Shown here one piece after another: positions 1 to 7,476 of a DNA stretch of 30,618 bases. The notes beneath the pieces are model-generated. The model saw nothing but the letters and a program-made list of their open reading frames with translations. It ran no database searches and was not told the DNA's origin. The stretch's first letter is position 1. Every line of letters starts with the position of its first letter. The DNA is from DASRPD01 sp035646535 (lineage in GTDB: Bacteria; Actinomycetota; Acidimicrobiia; IMCC26256; JANYLB01): NCBI GenBank assembly GCA_035646535.1, contig DASRPD010000005.1:1-30618 (forward strand), read 5' to 3'. A program made the translations under genes and the position numbers.

Positions 1-597
1 GCGCATGCTCGCCTGGAGGTCGTCGTCGCCACTCGTCGGGATCGCGTCGGGCGCGACCGCGTTGACCCGGATACGACTCGACGCGAGCTCGAGCGCGAGC
101 GTGCGGGTGAGCTGAGCGAGCGCGGCCTTCATGGCGCCGTATACCGCAAAGCCCGGCGAGGCCTGGTGCGCCTCGATCGACGTCACGTTGACGATAGAAC
201 CACCCGAGCCCGACATCTCAGGCACGACCGCGCGCACGAGGTGGGTCACCTGGGTGAAGTTCTCGGCCACCAGGGCCGCTTCCCCGCGCGGGCTCAGGTC
301 CAAGAAGCTGCCGAAGAACGTTCCTCCGGCGTTGTTGACCAGCACGTCGATCGGGCCGTGGCGGCCGACCACGTCCGCAACGAAGACGTCGACGGCGTCG
401 GCATCACGCACGTCGAGGGTCGCCGCGTGGCCCCCGAGGTCGGTCGCGAGGCCGGCGAGGCCTTCGCCGTCGCGATCGCACAGCGCCACACGGGCCCCGG
501 AGCGCGCCAGCCGGTAGGCCGTCGCCCGGCCGATACCGGCCGCCGCGCCGGTCACGATCGCGACGCGATCGTCGAGCGGGCGATCGGGGGGCTCCAT
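1..597 (-). CDS. SDR-family NAD(P)-dependent oxidoreductase (3' end outside window)
   Basis: The first 199 residues of a classical short-chain dehydrogenase/reductase are visible; the C-terminus lies beyond base 1. The Rossmann glycine motif TGAAAGIG is at residues 16-23 and NNAG at 88-91. The catalytic set is Asn113, Ser140, Tyr153 and Lys157 (YGAMK), so an active NAD(P)H-linked oxidoreductase is expected. Asp41 after the second beta strand is typical of NAD(H) preference (inference). The start is ATG at 597; an in-frame GTG directly before it (600) is equally possible, and neither has a strong ribosome-binding site. It lies 64 bp downstream of the MFS transporter gene on the same strand and is probably the third gene of the amidohydrolase-transporter operon. 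The substrate cannot be read from the sequence. Confidence 0.88.
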   Translation of the reverse strand, partial: MEPPDRPLDDRVAIVTGAAAGIGRATAYRLARSGARVALCDRDGEGLAGLATDLGGHAATLDVRDADAVDVFVADVVGRHGPIDVLVNNAGGTFFGSFLDLSPRGEAALVAENFTQVTHLVRAVVPEMSGSGGSIVNVTSIEAHQASPGFAVYGAMKAALAQLTRTLALELASSRIRVNAVAPDAIPTSGDDDLQASMR

Positions 598-661
598 CAC
601 CGGACGCTCGCATCGCCGAGCCCATCGGCGCAAACGGAGCCGGGGAACACTTCCTCGCGCT

Positions 662-2131
662 TCAACCGAGCCCGGTGTCGGCCGAGAGCTGGAGGGCAAC
701 CAAGGCCTCGTCGGCGTCGTAGCCGCTCTGGGTACGCAGCTCGTGCTCGGGAAGACGCCAAGCGAGCACCACGGTCACGATCGCAACGGGCACCGCGGCG
801 AGGAACACGGAGTGGATCGCGCCGGCGTACGCGCTCACGTCCCCGAGGCCGGCCCCACCGATCCCGGACTCGAGCACCGCGCTGGCCAGCGCGGCGCCGA
901 GCGTGACCCCGAGGATCCGGCCCAACAACGCCGTCGACGTCGCCACGCCGAGATCGCGCTGCTCGACACCGTTCTGCAGCGCGAGGAGCGACGTCTGCAT
1001 GATGAAGCCGATCCCGACGCCGAGCACCGCCCCGAACCCCGCGGCCACCACCACCGGCGTTCCGACGGTCAACGATGCCAACAGCCCGACGCCGACCAGG
1101 GCGACTGCCGATCCCACGATGGGCCAGACCCGGTAGCGACCGGTGTGTTCGACTCGGCGGCCCGCGATCAAGGTGGTCAGCGCAATCGTGAACATGAACG
1201 GCACGAGGAAGAGCCCCGACTCCGTCGGGCTTGCGCCGGCAACCTGTTGAAAGAAGACCGGCAGGAAGAACACACCGGCGGCGAACAGCGCGCCGCTCGT
1301 CAGGTTGAGTCCGCCGGCCACGCGCACGACGCGGCGGGCCAGGACCCGCGGCGGCAGCACGGGCTCGCGCGCTCGGCGCTCACGGAACCAACAGGCCACA
1401 CCGAGCAACACCGCACCCGAACCAAGGGTGACGACCTCCGGTGAGAGCCACGCCACCTGCTGCCCACCGATCGCGGCGAGCACGATGACCAGGGCGAGCG
1501 CTCCGGTCAGCAGCGCCGCCCCCGCAACGTCGAGCGAATGACGCACCCGCCGGTAGGGAAGGTGGAGCTTGGTCACGACCAACACGATGCTCACCGCGGC
1601 CAGCGGGAGGTTCACGTAGAAGGCCCATCGCCAGCTGAGCTGGTCGACGAAGAACCCGCCGGTGAGCGGACCGATGAGGCTCGCGACGCCGAAGAGAGCA
1701 CCCTGGTAGCCGAGCCACCGGCCCAGCTGCCGCGCCGGCACGATGTCGGCGACGATCGCCATGGCCAGCGTGCCGATCCCCCCGGCACCGATCCCCTGGA
1801 GCAGCCGAAACCCGACGAGCTGGCCGAGCGTGGCCGCGCTGCCACAGAGAACCGAGCCGAGGGTGAACACGCCCAGCGCGAACAGGTAGATCCGCTTGCG
1901 CCCGTAGAGGTCGCCGAGCTTGCCGTACAACGGCATGGTCGCGACCTGACCGAGCATGTAGCCGGTGATCACCCACGAGCGCTGTGCCGAATGACCGAGG
2001 TCGCGCGAGATCGTCGGGAGTGCCGTCGCGACGATGGTCCCGTCGAGCGTCGCCAGGATCATGCCCAGCTGGGTCCCGACGAAGACGGCGAGCACCGTGC
2101 GCGACGCGCGACCCGCGCGCACTGTGCTCAC
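662..2131 (-). CDS. MFS multidrug/solute transporter, DHA2 (EmrB/QacA) type
   Basis: A 489-residue integral membrane protein of the drug:H+ antiporter-2 group (usually 14 transmembrane segments). TM1 carries the LDGTIVATALP motif with Asp30 (the D1 motif of this family), and motif A is GKLGDLYGRKR at residues 70-80. Hydrophobic segments run almost to the C-terminus, which ends in a short polar tail. The open frame continues upstream to 2404, but that part is antisense-like Arg/Ser-rich sequence inside the amidohydrolase gene. I therefore place the start at GTG 2131, 22 bp after the amidohydrolase stop; GTG 2122 is an alternative. No clear Shine-Dalgarno is visible, so translation may depend on coupling to the upstream gene. 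Located with a catabolic amidohydrolase under a MarR regulator, it may export or import the amidohydrolase substrate or product (inference). Confidence 0.88.
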   Translation of the reverse strand: MSTVRAGRASRTVLAVFVGTQLGMILATLDGTIVATALPTISRDLGHSAQRSWVITGYMLGQVATMPLYGKLGDLYGRKRIYLFALGVFTLGSVLCGSAATLGQLVGFRLLQGIGAGGIGTLAMAIVADIVPARQLGRWLGYQGALFGVASLIGPLTGGFFVDQLSWRWAFYVNLPLAAVSIVLVVTKLHLPYRRVRHSLDVAGAALLTGALALVIVLAAIGGQQVAWLSPEVVTLGSGAVLLGVACWFRERRAREPVLPPRVLARRVVRVAGGLNLTSGALFAAGVFFLPVFFQQVAGASPTESGLFLVPFMFTIALTTLIAGRRVEHTGRYRVWPIVGSAVALVGVGLLASLTVGTPVVVAAGFGAVLGVGIGFIMQTSLLALQNGVEQRDLGVATSTALLGRILGVTLGAALASAVLESGIGGAGLGDVSAYAGAIHSVFLAAVPVAIVTVVLAWRLPEHELRTQSGYDADEALVALQLSADTGLG

Positions 2132-2153
2132 CGTTTCGGCTGGAGTGCGGAGA

Positions 2154-3362
2154 TCAGGCCGCGACGCCGCGCAGCAACGCCTCGTTGGGGTTCTCGGGAA
2201 GGCGGGTGAGCGGCTGCGCGATCTCCTCGACGGTCGGTCCGTGGTCGGCCGCGAGCGGGGCGAGCGCGGCGAGATCGAAGCCGTACAACCGAGCCGCATT
2301 GCCCGCGAGGATCGCTTGCATCTCGTCGGCGTCGACGTCGCAGAACAACTGGCGCAGGTGCTCGCGCGTGTACGGCGCGGTGCCCTCGTCATGGGGATAG
2401 TCACTCGCCCACATGAACCGATCGATGCCGATCACTTCGCGTGCTGCGGCGTCGGCTTGCGCGGGTTGGCTCGCCCCCATCCAGCAGTTCTGGCGGAAGT
2501 ACTCCGTCGCCGAGTGCTCCAGGATGTGGTCGTCGGAGTAGCGCAGCTCCCCCATGCGGCCCGTCGTCCGGATCTGGCCGAGGACGTGGTCCATCTGCTT
2601 GAGCATGGGCGGCACCCACGAGACGCCCATCTCGGCCATGACGAACTTGAGCTGGGGATGCCGTTCGAACACGCCGGACAGCAGGAGCTGCACGAACGGG
2701 CGCTGGGAGTAAAAGCTCACCTCGTTGATGTACAGCAGCGCGGCCACCGGGTACTTCCCGTAGTTCGGAAGACCGGTGCCGCCGTGGCTGTTGACTGGGA
2801 CTCCGAGGTCCTCACACGCCGCCCAGAACGGCTCGAAGCATGGGTCGTACAGCGGCTTCACGTAGTCGACGTCGGGAGGAGGCGCCGAGAGCAGCACACC
2901 CCCGCGCAGGTCGTGCTCCTTGATCCAACGAAGGTCTTCGATCGCGTCGTCGACGTCGTTGAGGAAGACCTGACCGACCCCCGCTCGGCGTTCCGGGAAG
3001 CGCCGGCAGAAGTCGGCCAGCCACCGGTTGTGCGCCTGGAGGCCGGCCCGGCGGTGCTCGTACTCGTCCGGCTTCGGCGGCCGAGCGAACAGCACGAAGC
3101 TCGGGAAGAACGGCGGCACGGTGTTGGGGTACACGACCTCGGCCACGATGCCGTCCCGCTCCAGGTCACCGTTGCGCCGCTCGTCATCCCAATTGCGGAC
3201 TCGCCCGCCGTCCTGCAGATCACGGAACGGGTTCTTGTACTTGTTGCGCCAGGCGTCGAAGTCGTCGTGGTACTTCGGATCGAGGTACTCGCGGTACGTC
3301 GCGTGGCTCGCGCCGGCGTGACAGTCGGCCGAGATGATCGTGTAGTGGTCCGTGCGCTCCAT
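2154..3362 (-). CDS. Amidohydrolase family 2 protein (ACMSD-like metal-dependent hydrolase/decarboxylase)
   Basis: A 402-residue TIM-barrel metallohydrolase of the amidohydrolase-2 group, whose known members include aminocarboxymuconate-semialdehyde and resorcylate decarboxylases. Metal-site candidates are Asp13 and His15 in SADCHAGA after the first strand, His193 in VNSHGG, and Asp321 in WASDYPHDEG. The first motif is D-C-H rather than the canonical H-x-H; I believe this form is common in actinobacterial members. Length is normal. The start at ATG 3362 is well supported by AGGAGG seven bases upstream. It is the first gene of a minus-strand operon with the MFS transporter and an SDR, and it diverges from a MarR regulator with an inverted repeat in between, so it is probably MarR-repressed. 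The substrate is unknown; an aromatic or cyclic carboxylic acid is a guess from the family. Confidence 0.9.
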   Translation of the reverse strand: MERTDHYTIISADCHAGASHATYREYLDPKYHDDFDAWRNKYKNPFRDLQDGGRVRNWDDERRNGDLERDGIVAEVVYPNTVPPFFPSFVLFARPPKPDEYEHRRAGLQAHNRWLADFCRRFPERRAGVGQVFLNDVDDAIEDLRWIKEHDLRGGVLLSAPPPDVDYVKPLYDPCFEPFWAACEDLGVPVNSHGGTGLPNYGKYPVAALLYINEVSFYSQRPFVQLLLSGVFERHPQLKFVMAEMGVSWVPPMLKQMDHVLGQIRTTGRMGELRYSDDHILEHSATEYFRQNCWMGASQPAQADAAAREVIGIDRFMWASDYPHDEGTAPYTREHLRQLFCDVDADEMQAILAGNAARLYGFDLAALAPLAADHGPTVEEIAQPLTRLPENPNEALLRGVAA

Positions 3363-3434
3363 GACGCCACCTCCTGCGCATCGGCCCGCGGTGTCGCCGG
3401 CATGTCCGGCACGCCCGCGTGGCCGTGAGGTCAT

Positions 3435-3456
3435 ATACTTGCACAGATACAAGTAT
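3435..3456. promoter_or_regulatory. Likely MarR operator in the divergent promoter region
   Basis: A perfect 7-bp inverted repeat, ATACTTG and CAAGTAT, flanks an 8-bp spacer. It sits in the 138-bp gap between the amidohydrolase operon (minus) and the MarR gene (plus), and it is strikingly AT-rich for this genome. Size and symmetry fit a winged-helix MarR dimer site. TATACT (3434-3439), a -10-like hexamer on the plus strand, overlaps the left arm, so binding would block transcription. Autoregulation plus control of the divergent operon is the usual MarR arrangement. Confidence 0.7.
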
Positions 3457-3500
3457 CTCGTGCTCCCACCCCACCTGACCTCCAGAGCATCCTCGAGTTC

Positions 3501-3944
3501 GTGCGGTTCGTGGCCGACAGCTCGAACAGCCCCCGCCAGAAGGAGCGGGTGGTCCGGGCCGCGCGCGTACCCATCACCGGAGCAGGCCTGACGGCCCTGC
3601 GAGCCGTCGAGCGCCACCAGCCGGTGACGGTCTCGGAGCTGGCTCGGCGGTTGAGCCTCGATCTCTCGACCGTGAGCCGTCAGCTCGGCCCGCTCGAGGA
3701 TGAGGACCTCGTGCGCCGCGAGACCGACCCGGACGACGGCCGAGTGTCGGCGCTCTCGCTCACCCCCGAAGGTCGGCGGCTGCTCGAGCGGGTCACCGCC
3801 GCGGTGCTGGCGGACTTCGACGCCGCGCTCGCGGACTGGGCCCCGGCCGATCGCGCCCAGCTCGCCGCCCTCCTCGACCGCTTCCGCGATCGCTTCGCCG
3901 CGCTTCGGACCGCCGAGGCGGCCGACTCCGACCGTCGGGGCTGA
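3501..3944 (+). CDS. MarR-family transcriptional regulator
   Basis: A winged-helix repressor of about 147 residues. The DNA-binding core reads TVSELARRLSLDLSTVSRQLGPLEDEDLVRR, followed by the wing DPDDGRVSALSLTPEGRRLL, which is diagnostic of MarR. The C-terminal helices would complete the dimer interface. The first conventional start is GTG 3501, without a good ribosome-binding site. The frame stays open upstream to 3429 and encodes PDLQSILEFV just before the GTG, which looks like the missing first dimerisation helix, but that stretch has no ATG, GTG, TTG or CTG. It diverges from the amidohydrolase operon and probably represses it and itself through the repeat at 3435-3456. The ligand is probably an aromatic or acyl-CoA compound (family knowledge). 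Confidence 0.88.
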   Translation: MRFVADSSNSPRQKERVVRAARVPITGAGLTALRAVERHQPVTVSELARRLSLDLSTVSRQLGPLEDEDLVRRETDPDDGRVSALSLTPEGRRLLERVTAAVLADFDAALADWAPADRAQLAALLDRFRDRFAALRTAEAADSDRRG

Positions 3945-3976
3945 GCACGCGTCCGGCCAGAAACGAGGAGCATCCA

Positions 3977-4744
3977 ATGTTCGATCTGTCTGCACACACC
4001 GCGCTCGTCACCGGCGCCGGCCAGGGAGTGGGCGTCGGCATCGCCCGCGTGCTCGCCCACCAGGGCGCCTCGGTCGCGGTGAACGACGTCGCCCTCGAAC
4101 GGGCTGAAGCCGTCGCCGGGGAGCTGCGCCGCGGCGGCGCGCGAGCCGTGGCCGCCGGTTTCGACGTGACCGACCCTGACGCGGTCACGACCGGCGTGGC
4201 CGAGCTCGAGACGGAGCTGGGGATGCCGGTCGACATCCTCGTCAACAACGCCGGAGTTCCGGTCGGGATGACCCCGGCGAAGTTCCGGGACATGGAGCCG
4301 GGCGCGTGGGCCCAGTACGTGGACCTGAACCTCTACGGATCGCTGCACTGCATCCACGCGGTGATCGACGGGATGGCCGAGCGGAGATGGGGGCGCGTCA
4401 TCCAGATCTCGTCGGGCGCGGGCCGCAGCGGCCTCGCGTTCGGCGTGTCGCTGTACGGCGCGAGCAAATCCGCCGCCGAGGGGTTCATCCGCCACCTCGC
4501 CCAGGAGGTCGCGCGCCGTGGCATCACCGCGAACTCGATCGCATTGGGACTCATGGACAACGCGATCCCCGAAGTGGACGCCGACACCGCCGACGTCCTG
4601 TCCGGCATCGCGCGCCAAGTACCGGTGGGTCGGCTCGGCACACCGGAGGACGTCGGCGCCGCGGTCGCGTTCGTCGCATCGGATGAGGCATCCTGGCTCA
4701 CCGGCCAGACCATCGACCTCAACGGCGGTCAGACCACCCACTGA
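3977..4744 (+). CDS. SDR-family oxidoreductase
   Basis: A 255-residue classical SDR of normal length. Cofactor motif TGAGQGVG spans residues 12-19 and NNAG 90-93. The catalytic tetrad is Asn118, Ser146, Tyr160 and Lys164 (YGASK). The C-terminus has the usual WLTGQTIDLNGG signature of 3-oxoacyl-ACP reductase/glucose-dehydrogenase-like members. Asp37 suggests NAD(H) use. ATG 3977 is preceded by GAGGAG, giving a confident start. It begins 32 bp after the MarR gene on the same strand and may be co-transcribed with it. A role in acyl-CoA or alcohol oxidation is plausible from the neighbourhood; the substrate is not determinable. Confidence 0.92.
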   Translation: MFDLSAHTALVTGAGQGVGVGIARVLAHQGASVAVNDVALERAEAVAGELRRGGARAVAAGFDVTDPDAVTTGVAELETELGMPVDILVNNAGVPVGMTPAKFRDMEPGAWAQYVDLNLYGSLHCIHAVIDGMAERRWGRVIQISSGAGRSGLAFGVSLYGASKSAAEGFIRHLAQEVARRGITANSIALGLMDNAIPEVDADTADVLSGIARQVPVGRLGTPEDVGAAVAFVASDEASWLTGQTIDLNGGQTTH

Positions 4745-4800
4745 CCCGCGGGCCTGGCGCCGCCCGACACCGCGCCTCTCCGCACTGGCCATGGTCGTCG

Positions 4801-4806
4801 TAGCAT
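4801..4806 (+). promoter_or_regulatory. -10-like element (TAGCAT), probable leaderless promoter
   Basis: TAGCAT ends six bases before the GTG start at 4813, so transcription would begin at or next to the start codon. No Shine-Dalgarno is present, which agrees with leaderless initiation. I could not recognise a -35 element. Confidence 0.5.
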
Positions 4807-4812
4807 CGCCGC

Positions 4813-5448
4813 GTGTTCCGGATCGGTGTCGTCGAGCTCGCCTACGCGCACGAACCCGAAGCCGCCACGCGCGCGACACAGGCGCGAGATGATGGCTTCG
4901 GCCACATCGACGTCATGGTGGGCACTGATCCCGATTCGTTGGTTCTGCCCATCGGCTGTCCGACAGCCTTCCCCAAGCCGTTGCCCACCTGGTGCACGAC
5001 TCCCGCGCCGCCGGCCGGCGACGGAGGCTGGGAGCGGACGGTCCGGTGGTGGCGGGCCGCCCCCCAGGCGCTGTGCGAGCCGTGGGCCGGCGCGACCGTC
5101 CACTCGGTGGAGACGATGGCGGCGTTGGCCGAGGAGGTCCCGGGCGTTCGCTTCCTCGTCGACACCGGTCACGTCACCGCGTGGGGCGGCGACCTCTCCG
5201 AAGCGCTCGCGTTCGCCGACCACGTCCAGCTCCGCGACGCTCGCCCCGGCGAGGCCCAGGTGTATCCGGGCGACGGCGACGTCGACTTCGACGCCGTCTT
5301 CGCTCGGCTCGGCGCACTCGGCTACCGGGGGTGCGTGTCCGTGGAGTACTTCGACCTTCCCGACCGAGGCTGGTCCTGCCCCGATCCACGGGCCTACGCG
5401 ACGGAGCTGCTCGCTCGCCTCCGCGGCGACAAGCCGTCGTCATCATGA
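4813..5448 (+). CDS. Sugar phosphate isomerase/epimerase-like TIM-barrel protein (AP endonuclease 2 fold)
   Basis: A 211-residue protein whose C-terminal two thirds match the xylose-isomerase-like TIM barrel. Likely metal ligands are Glu89 (LCEPWAG), Asp117 and His120 (LVDTGHVTAWGGD), His137 (DHVQLRD) and Glu178 (VSVEYF). The family is usually 250-290 residues; this one is shorter, mainly in the N-terminal half where the first strands are compressed and Pro-rich (residues 46-68). The start is GTG 4813, six bases after a TAGCAT -10-like element. Members isomerise or epimerise sugars or inositols; the substrate here is unknown. It is followed 48 bp later by a crotonase with its own likely promoter. 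Confidence 0.75.
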   Translation: MFRIGVVELAYAHEPEAATRATQARDDGFGHIDVMVGTDPDSLVLPIGCPTAFPKPLPTWCTTPAPPAGDGGWERTVRWWRAAPQALCEPWAGATVHSVETMAALAEEVPGVRFLVDTGHVTAWGGDLSEALAFADHVQLRDARPGEAQVYPGDGDVDFDAVFARLGALGYRGCVSVEYFDLPDRGWSCPDPRAYATELLARLRGDKPSSS

Positions 5449-5482
5449 GACCCTCCACTGTGACAGCCGCGACGAGTCCGGG

Positions 5483-5488
5483 TATCGT
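5483..5488 (+). promoter_or_regulatory. -10-like element (TATCGT) for the crotonase gene
   Basis: TATCGT ends eight bases before GTG 5497 with no Shine-Dalgarno between them, fitting a leaderless or nearly leaderless transcript. A -35 element is not evident. Confidence 0.4.
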
Positions 5489-5496
5489 CCTTCGGC

Positions 5497-6276
5497 GTGA
5501 CTGACCGAATCCAGCTCGACATCGACGGCACGATCGCCACGATCACCAACGACAACCCGGACAAGCACAACGCGTTCGACGACGAGATGGACGCGGCGCT
5601 GTTCGCGGCCATCGACGAGATCGCTCGCACACCGATGATCCGCGCGGTGATCTGGCGCGGCGAGGGCAGGTCGTTCTCCTCCGGCCGCGACGTCGGCTCG
5701 ATCGGCGCCCACCAGCTCCCGATCTCGCACCACGAGCTCATGCGGCGAGGCCACCGGGGCATCCAGCGACTCTGGGACCTCGACGCCCCGGTCATCGTGG
5801 CGTGCAAGGGCTGGGTCATGGGCGGCTCGTTCCAGCGGGCCCTGCTGTGCGACATCCGGGTCGCGGCCGAAGGGGCACGATTCCGACTGCCCGAGGTGAC
5901 CTACGGCGTGATTCCCGACACCGGTGGAGTCGCCGTGCTGCACCAGATGGCCGGTCCGGGGCTCGTGAGTGACATGGTGCTCACCGGCCGGGTGCTGTCG
6001 GCCGAGGAGGCGATCGGCCACGGGATCGTGAGCCGGATCGTGCCGCCCGGCGAGCTCGACGCCACCGTGCGCGAGATGGCTGAGCAGATCGCCGCCGCGC
6101 CGGGGGTCACCGTGAAGATGGCCCGCGAGGTGATCCGGCACCTGTCGGTGCCCGGGATCCGCGCCTCGATGGCCGACGAGATGGTCTACCAGACCTTCGT
6201 CAACCGCAGCGACGACATCGCCGAGCTCCGCAGCGCACGCGCCGAGGACCGATCACCGCGCTACACCGGTAGCTGA
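5497..6276 (+). CDS. Enoyl-CoA hydratase/isomerase (crotonase) family protein with Gln at the first catalytic Glu position
   Basis: A 259-residue crotonase-fold protein of normal length. The oxyanion-hole loops are visible (SFSSGRDVGSI near residue 60 and KGWVMGG near 104-110). Of the two catalytic glutamates of classical enoyl-CoA hydratase, the second is kept (Glu133 in LPEVTYGVIPDTGG). The first is replaced by Gln113 (GGSFQRALLCD aligns with GGGCELAMMCD). It may therefore be a double-bond isomerase or another crotonase rather than a classical hydratase (inference). The start is GTG 5497, close after TATCGT. It lies 25 bp before a dienoyl-CoA-reductase-like SDR, suggesting joint processing of unsaturated acyl-CoA. 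Confidence 0.88.
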   Translation: MTDRIQLDIDGTIATITNDNPDKHNAFDDEMDAALFAAIDEIARTPMIRAVIWRGEGRSFSSGRDVGSIGAHQLPISHHELMRRGHRGIQRLWDLDAPVIVACKGWVMGGSFQRALLCDIRVAAEGARFRLPEVTYGVIPDTGGVAVLHQMAGPGLVSDMVLTGRVLSAEEAIGHGIVSRIVPPGELDATVREMAEQIAAAPGVTVKMAREVIRHLSVPGIRASMADEMVYQTFVNRSDDIAELRSARAEDRSPRYTGS

Positions 6277-6301
6277 GCACCGGACCGGACGGAAGGACAC
6301 G

Positions 6302-7183
6302 ATGAGCGAGCCGATCGGACTCCCGGCACCCCCACCCCCGGGCGCATCCGCGCTGCCGGCCGGCACCTACGACGACGTGGTCGTGGTCGTCACCGGTGGC
6401 GGTACCGGCCTCGGCAAGGCCATCGCGTCCGAGTTCGCTCGCTTGGGTGCTGCCATCGTGATCGCCAGCCGCAAGGAGGAACACCTCGACTCCGGTCGAG
6501 CTGCCATCGAGGCGCTCGACGCGCCGGTGCTCACGGTCGGCTGCGACATCCGCGAGCCGGACGACATCGCCGCCGCGTTCGACGCCGCGACGAACCGATT
6601 CGCACCGCCCGCCGTGCTCATCAACAACGCGGCAGCGAACTTCCCGGTGCCGGCGGAAGACATGTCGCCGAACGCGTGGCGCACGGTCGTCGACATCACG
6701 CTGAACGGCACGTTCCTGTGCGCGCGCGAGTTCGGGCGGCGCCACCTCGCGGTGGGGACGCCCGGCTCGATCATCAACGTCGGTGCCTCCTACGCCTGGA
6801 CGGGCGGACCGGGCTTCGCCCACTCGGCCGCAGCCAAGGCGGGGGTCAAGAACCTCACCGAGACCCTTGCCGTCGAATGGGGTCCGTACGGGATCCAGGT
6901 GAACGGGCTCGTGCCCGGCTTGTTCCCGCACGACGACATGACGGCCGACATCCGGTCCAGCCTGGACCGCACGAACGAGAAGGATCCGTGCCAGCCCGCG
7001 ATGCGCGTCGGACAGACGCGCGAGCTCGGCTGGGCTGCGACGTTCCTCGCGTCGCCGTACGCCCGGTTCGTCTCCGGCCACACGTTCGTGGTCGACGGCG
7101 CGAACTGGCAGCGCCGCTCGCTGACGAACCCCACGGTCGTGCCGGTGCGCGACCAAATGGGCAAGGGCCCGTTCACGGGCTGA
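6302..7183 (+). CDS. 2,4-dienoyl-CoA reductase-like SDR
   Basis: A 293-residue SDR with a Pro-rich N-terminal extension of about 20 residues. The cofactor motif is TGGGTGLG (residues 31-38); Arg57-Lys58 after strand 2 resembles the NADPH-binding RK of mitochondrial and peroxisomal dienoyl-CoA reductases. NNAAANF (108-114) replaces NNAG, as in that subgroup. The catalytic residues follow the DECR pattern rather than YxxxK: Tyr164, then Ser175 and Lys179 in HSAAAKAG. The predicted reaction is NADPH-dependent reduction of 2,4-dienoyl-CoA, an auxiliary step in oxidising polyunsaturated acids. ATG 6302 follows GGAAGG. It shares an operon with the crotonase 25 bp upstream. The stop TGA overlaps a possible CTG start of the next small frame. 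Confidence 0.85.
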   Translation: MSEPIGLPAPPPPGASALPAGTYDDVVVVVTGGGTGLGKAIASEFARLGAAIVIASRKEEHLDSGRAAIEALDAPVLTVGCDIREPDDIAAAFDAATNRFAPPAVLINNAAANFPVPAEDMSPNAWRTVVDITLNGTFLCAREFGRRHLAVGTPGSIINVGASYAWTGGPGFAHSAAAKAGVKNLTETLAVEWGPYGIQVNGLVPGLFPHDDMTADIRSSLDRTNEKDPCQPAMRVGQTRELGWAATFLASPYARFVSGHTFVVDGANWQRRSLTNPTVVPVRDQMGKGPFTG

Positions 7184-7434
7184 TCAGCGCGCTCGGTGAT
7201 GACGAGTGGATCCACGGCGACGACATCCGGGACGCGCTCGGTCTCCCGGCCGAGCACACCGACGGGCTACGCGGCGCGATCTCCCACGTGGGGGTCATGC
7301 TCGCCCAGCAAGGTTGGGTTGGCAGCGTGCCCGACCCGGGCGACCCCGAGACCGCGCTCGCCTTCGTGCTCGCGGCCACCGGCCGCCGCGATGGCGCGGG
7401 GCTAGCCCACGCGCCGCCCAACCTCTACGCCTGA
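7180..7434 (+). CDS. Possible small protein of 84 residues with CTG start
   Basis: This frame is not a shadow of a gene on either strand, because it lies between the SDR stop (7183) and the acyl-CoA dehydrogenase stop (7477). Its translation looks coding: acidic, with GDDEWIHGDDIRDALGL, a GWVGSVPDPGDPETA segment and an Ala-rich helix. No ATG, GTG or TTG lies at its beginning. CTG 7180 overlaps the SDR stop (CTGA), and an AAGGG about ten bases upstream could act as ribosome-binding site. In-frame GTG codons occur only far inside. I do not recognise the family. It may be a coupled small protein or the decayed 3' end of a longer gene. Confidence 0.45.
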   Translation: MISALGDDEWIHGDDIRDALGLPAEHTDGLRGAISHVGVMLAQQGWVGSVPDPGDPETALAFVLAATGRRDGAGLAHAPPNLYA

Positions 7435-7443
7435 GCCAGGCGT
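7427..7443. terminator. Weak hairpin at convergent gene ends
   Basis: ACGCCT and AGGCGT form a 6-bp stem with a 5-nt loop, overlapping the stop of the small frame and lying 34 bp from the converging acyl-CoA dehydrogenase stop. No T-tract follows, so it is only a candidate. Confidence 0.3.
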
Positions 7444-7476
7444 CCAGCCCGCGAACGCTCCGCCGTGAGCCCGCGC

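Noticed and set aside
2132..2404. N-terminal extension of the first MFS transporter to 2404
   Set aside because: The added residues are Ser/Arg/Pro-rich and lie fully inside the amidohydrolase gene. The transporter's first helix begins right after GTG 2131.
4738..4812. Possible rho-independent terminator after the SDR at 3977-4744
   Set aside because: Only short GC-rich self-complementary pieces are found; no stem of six or more pairs with a sensible loop.
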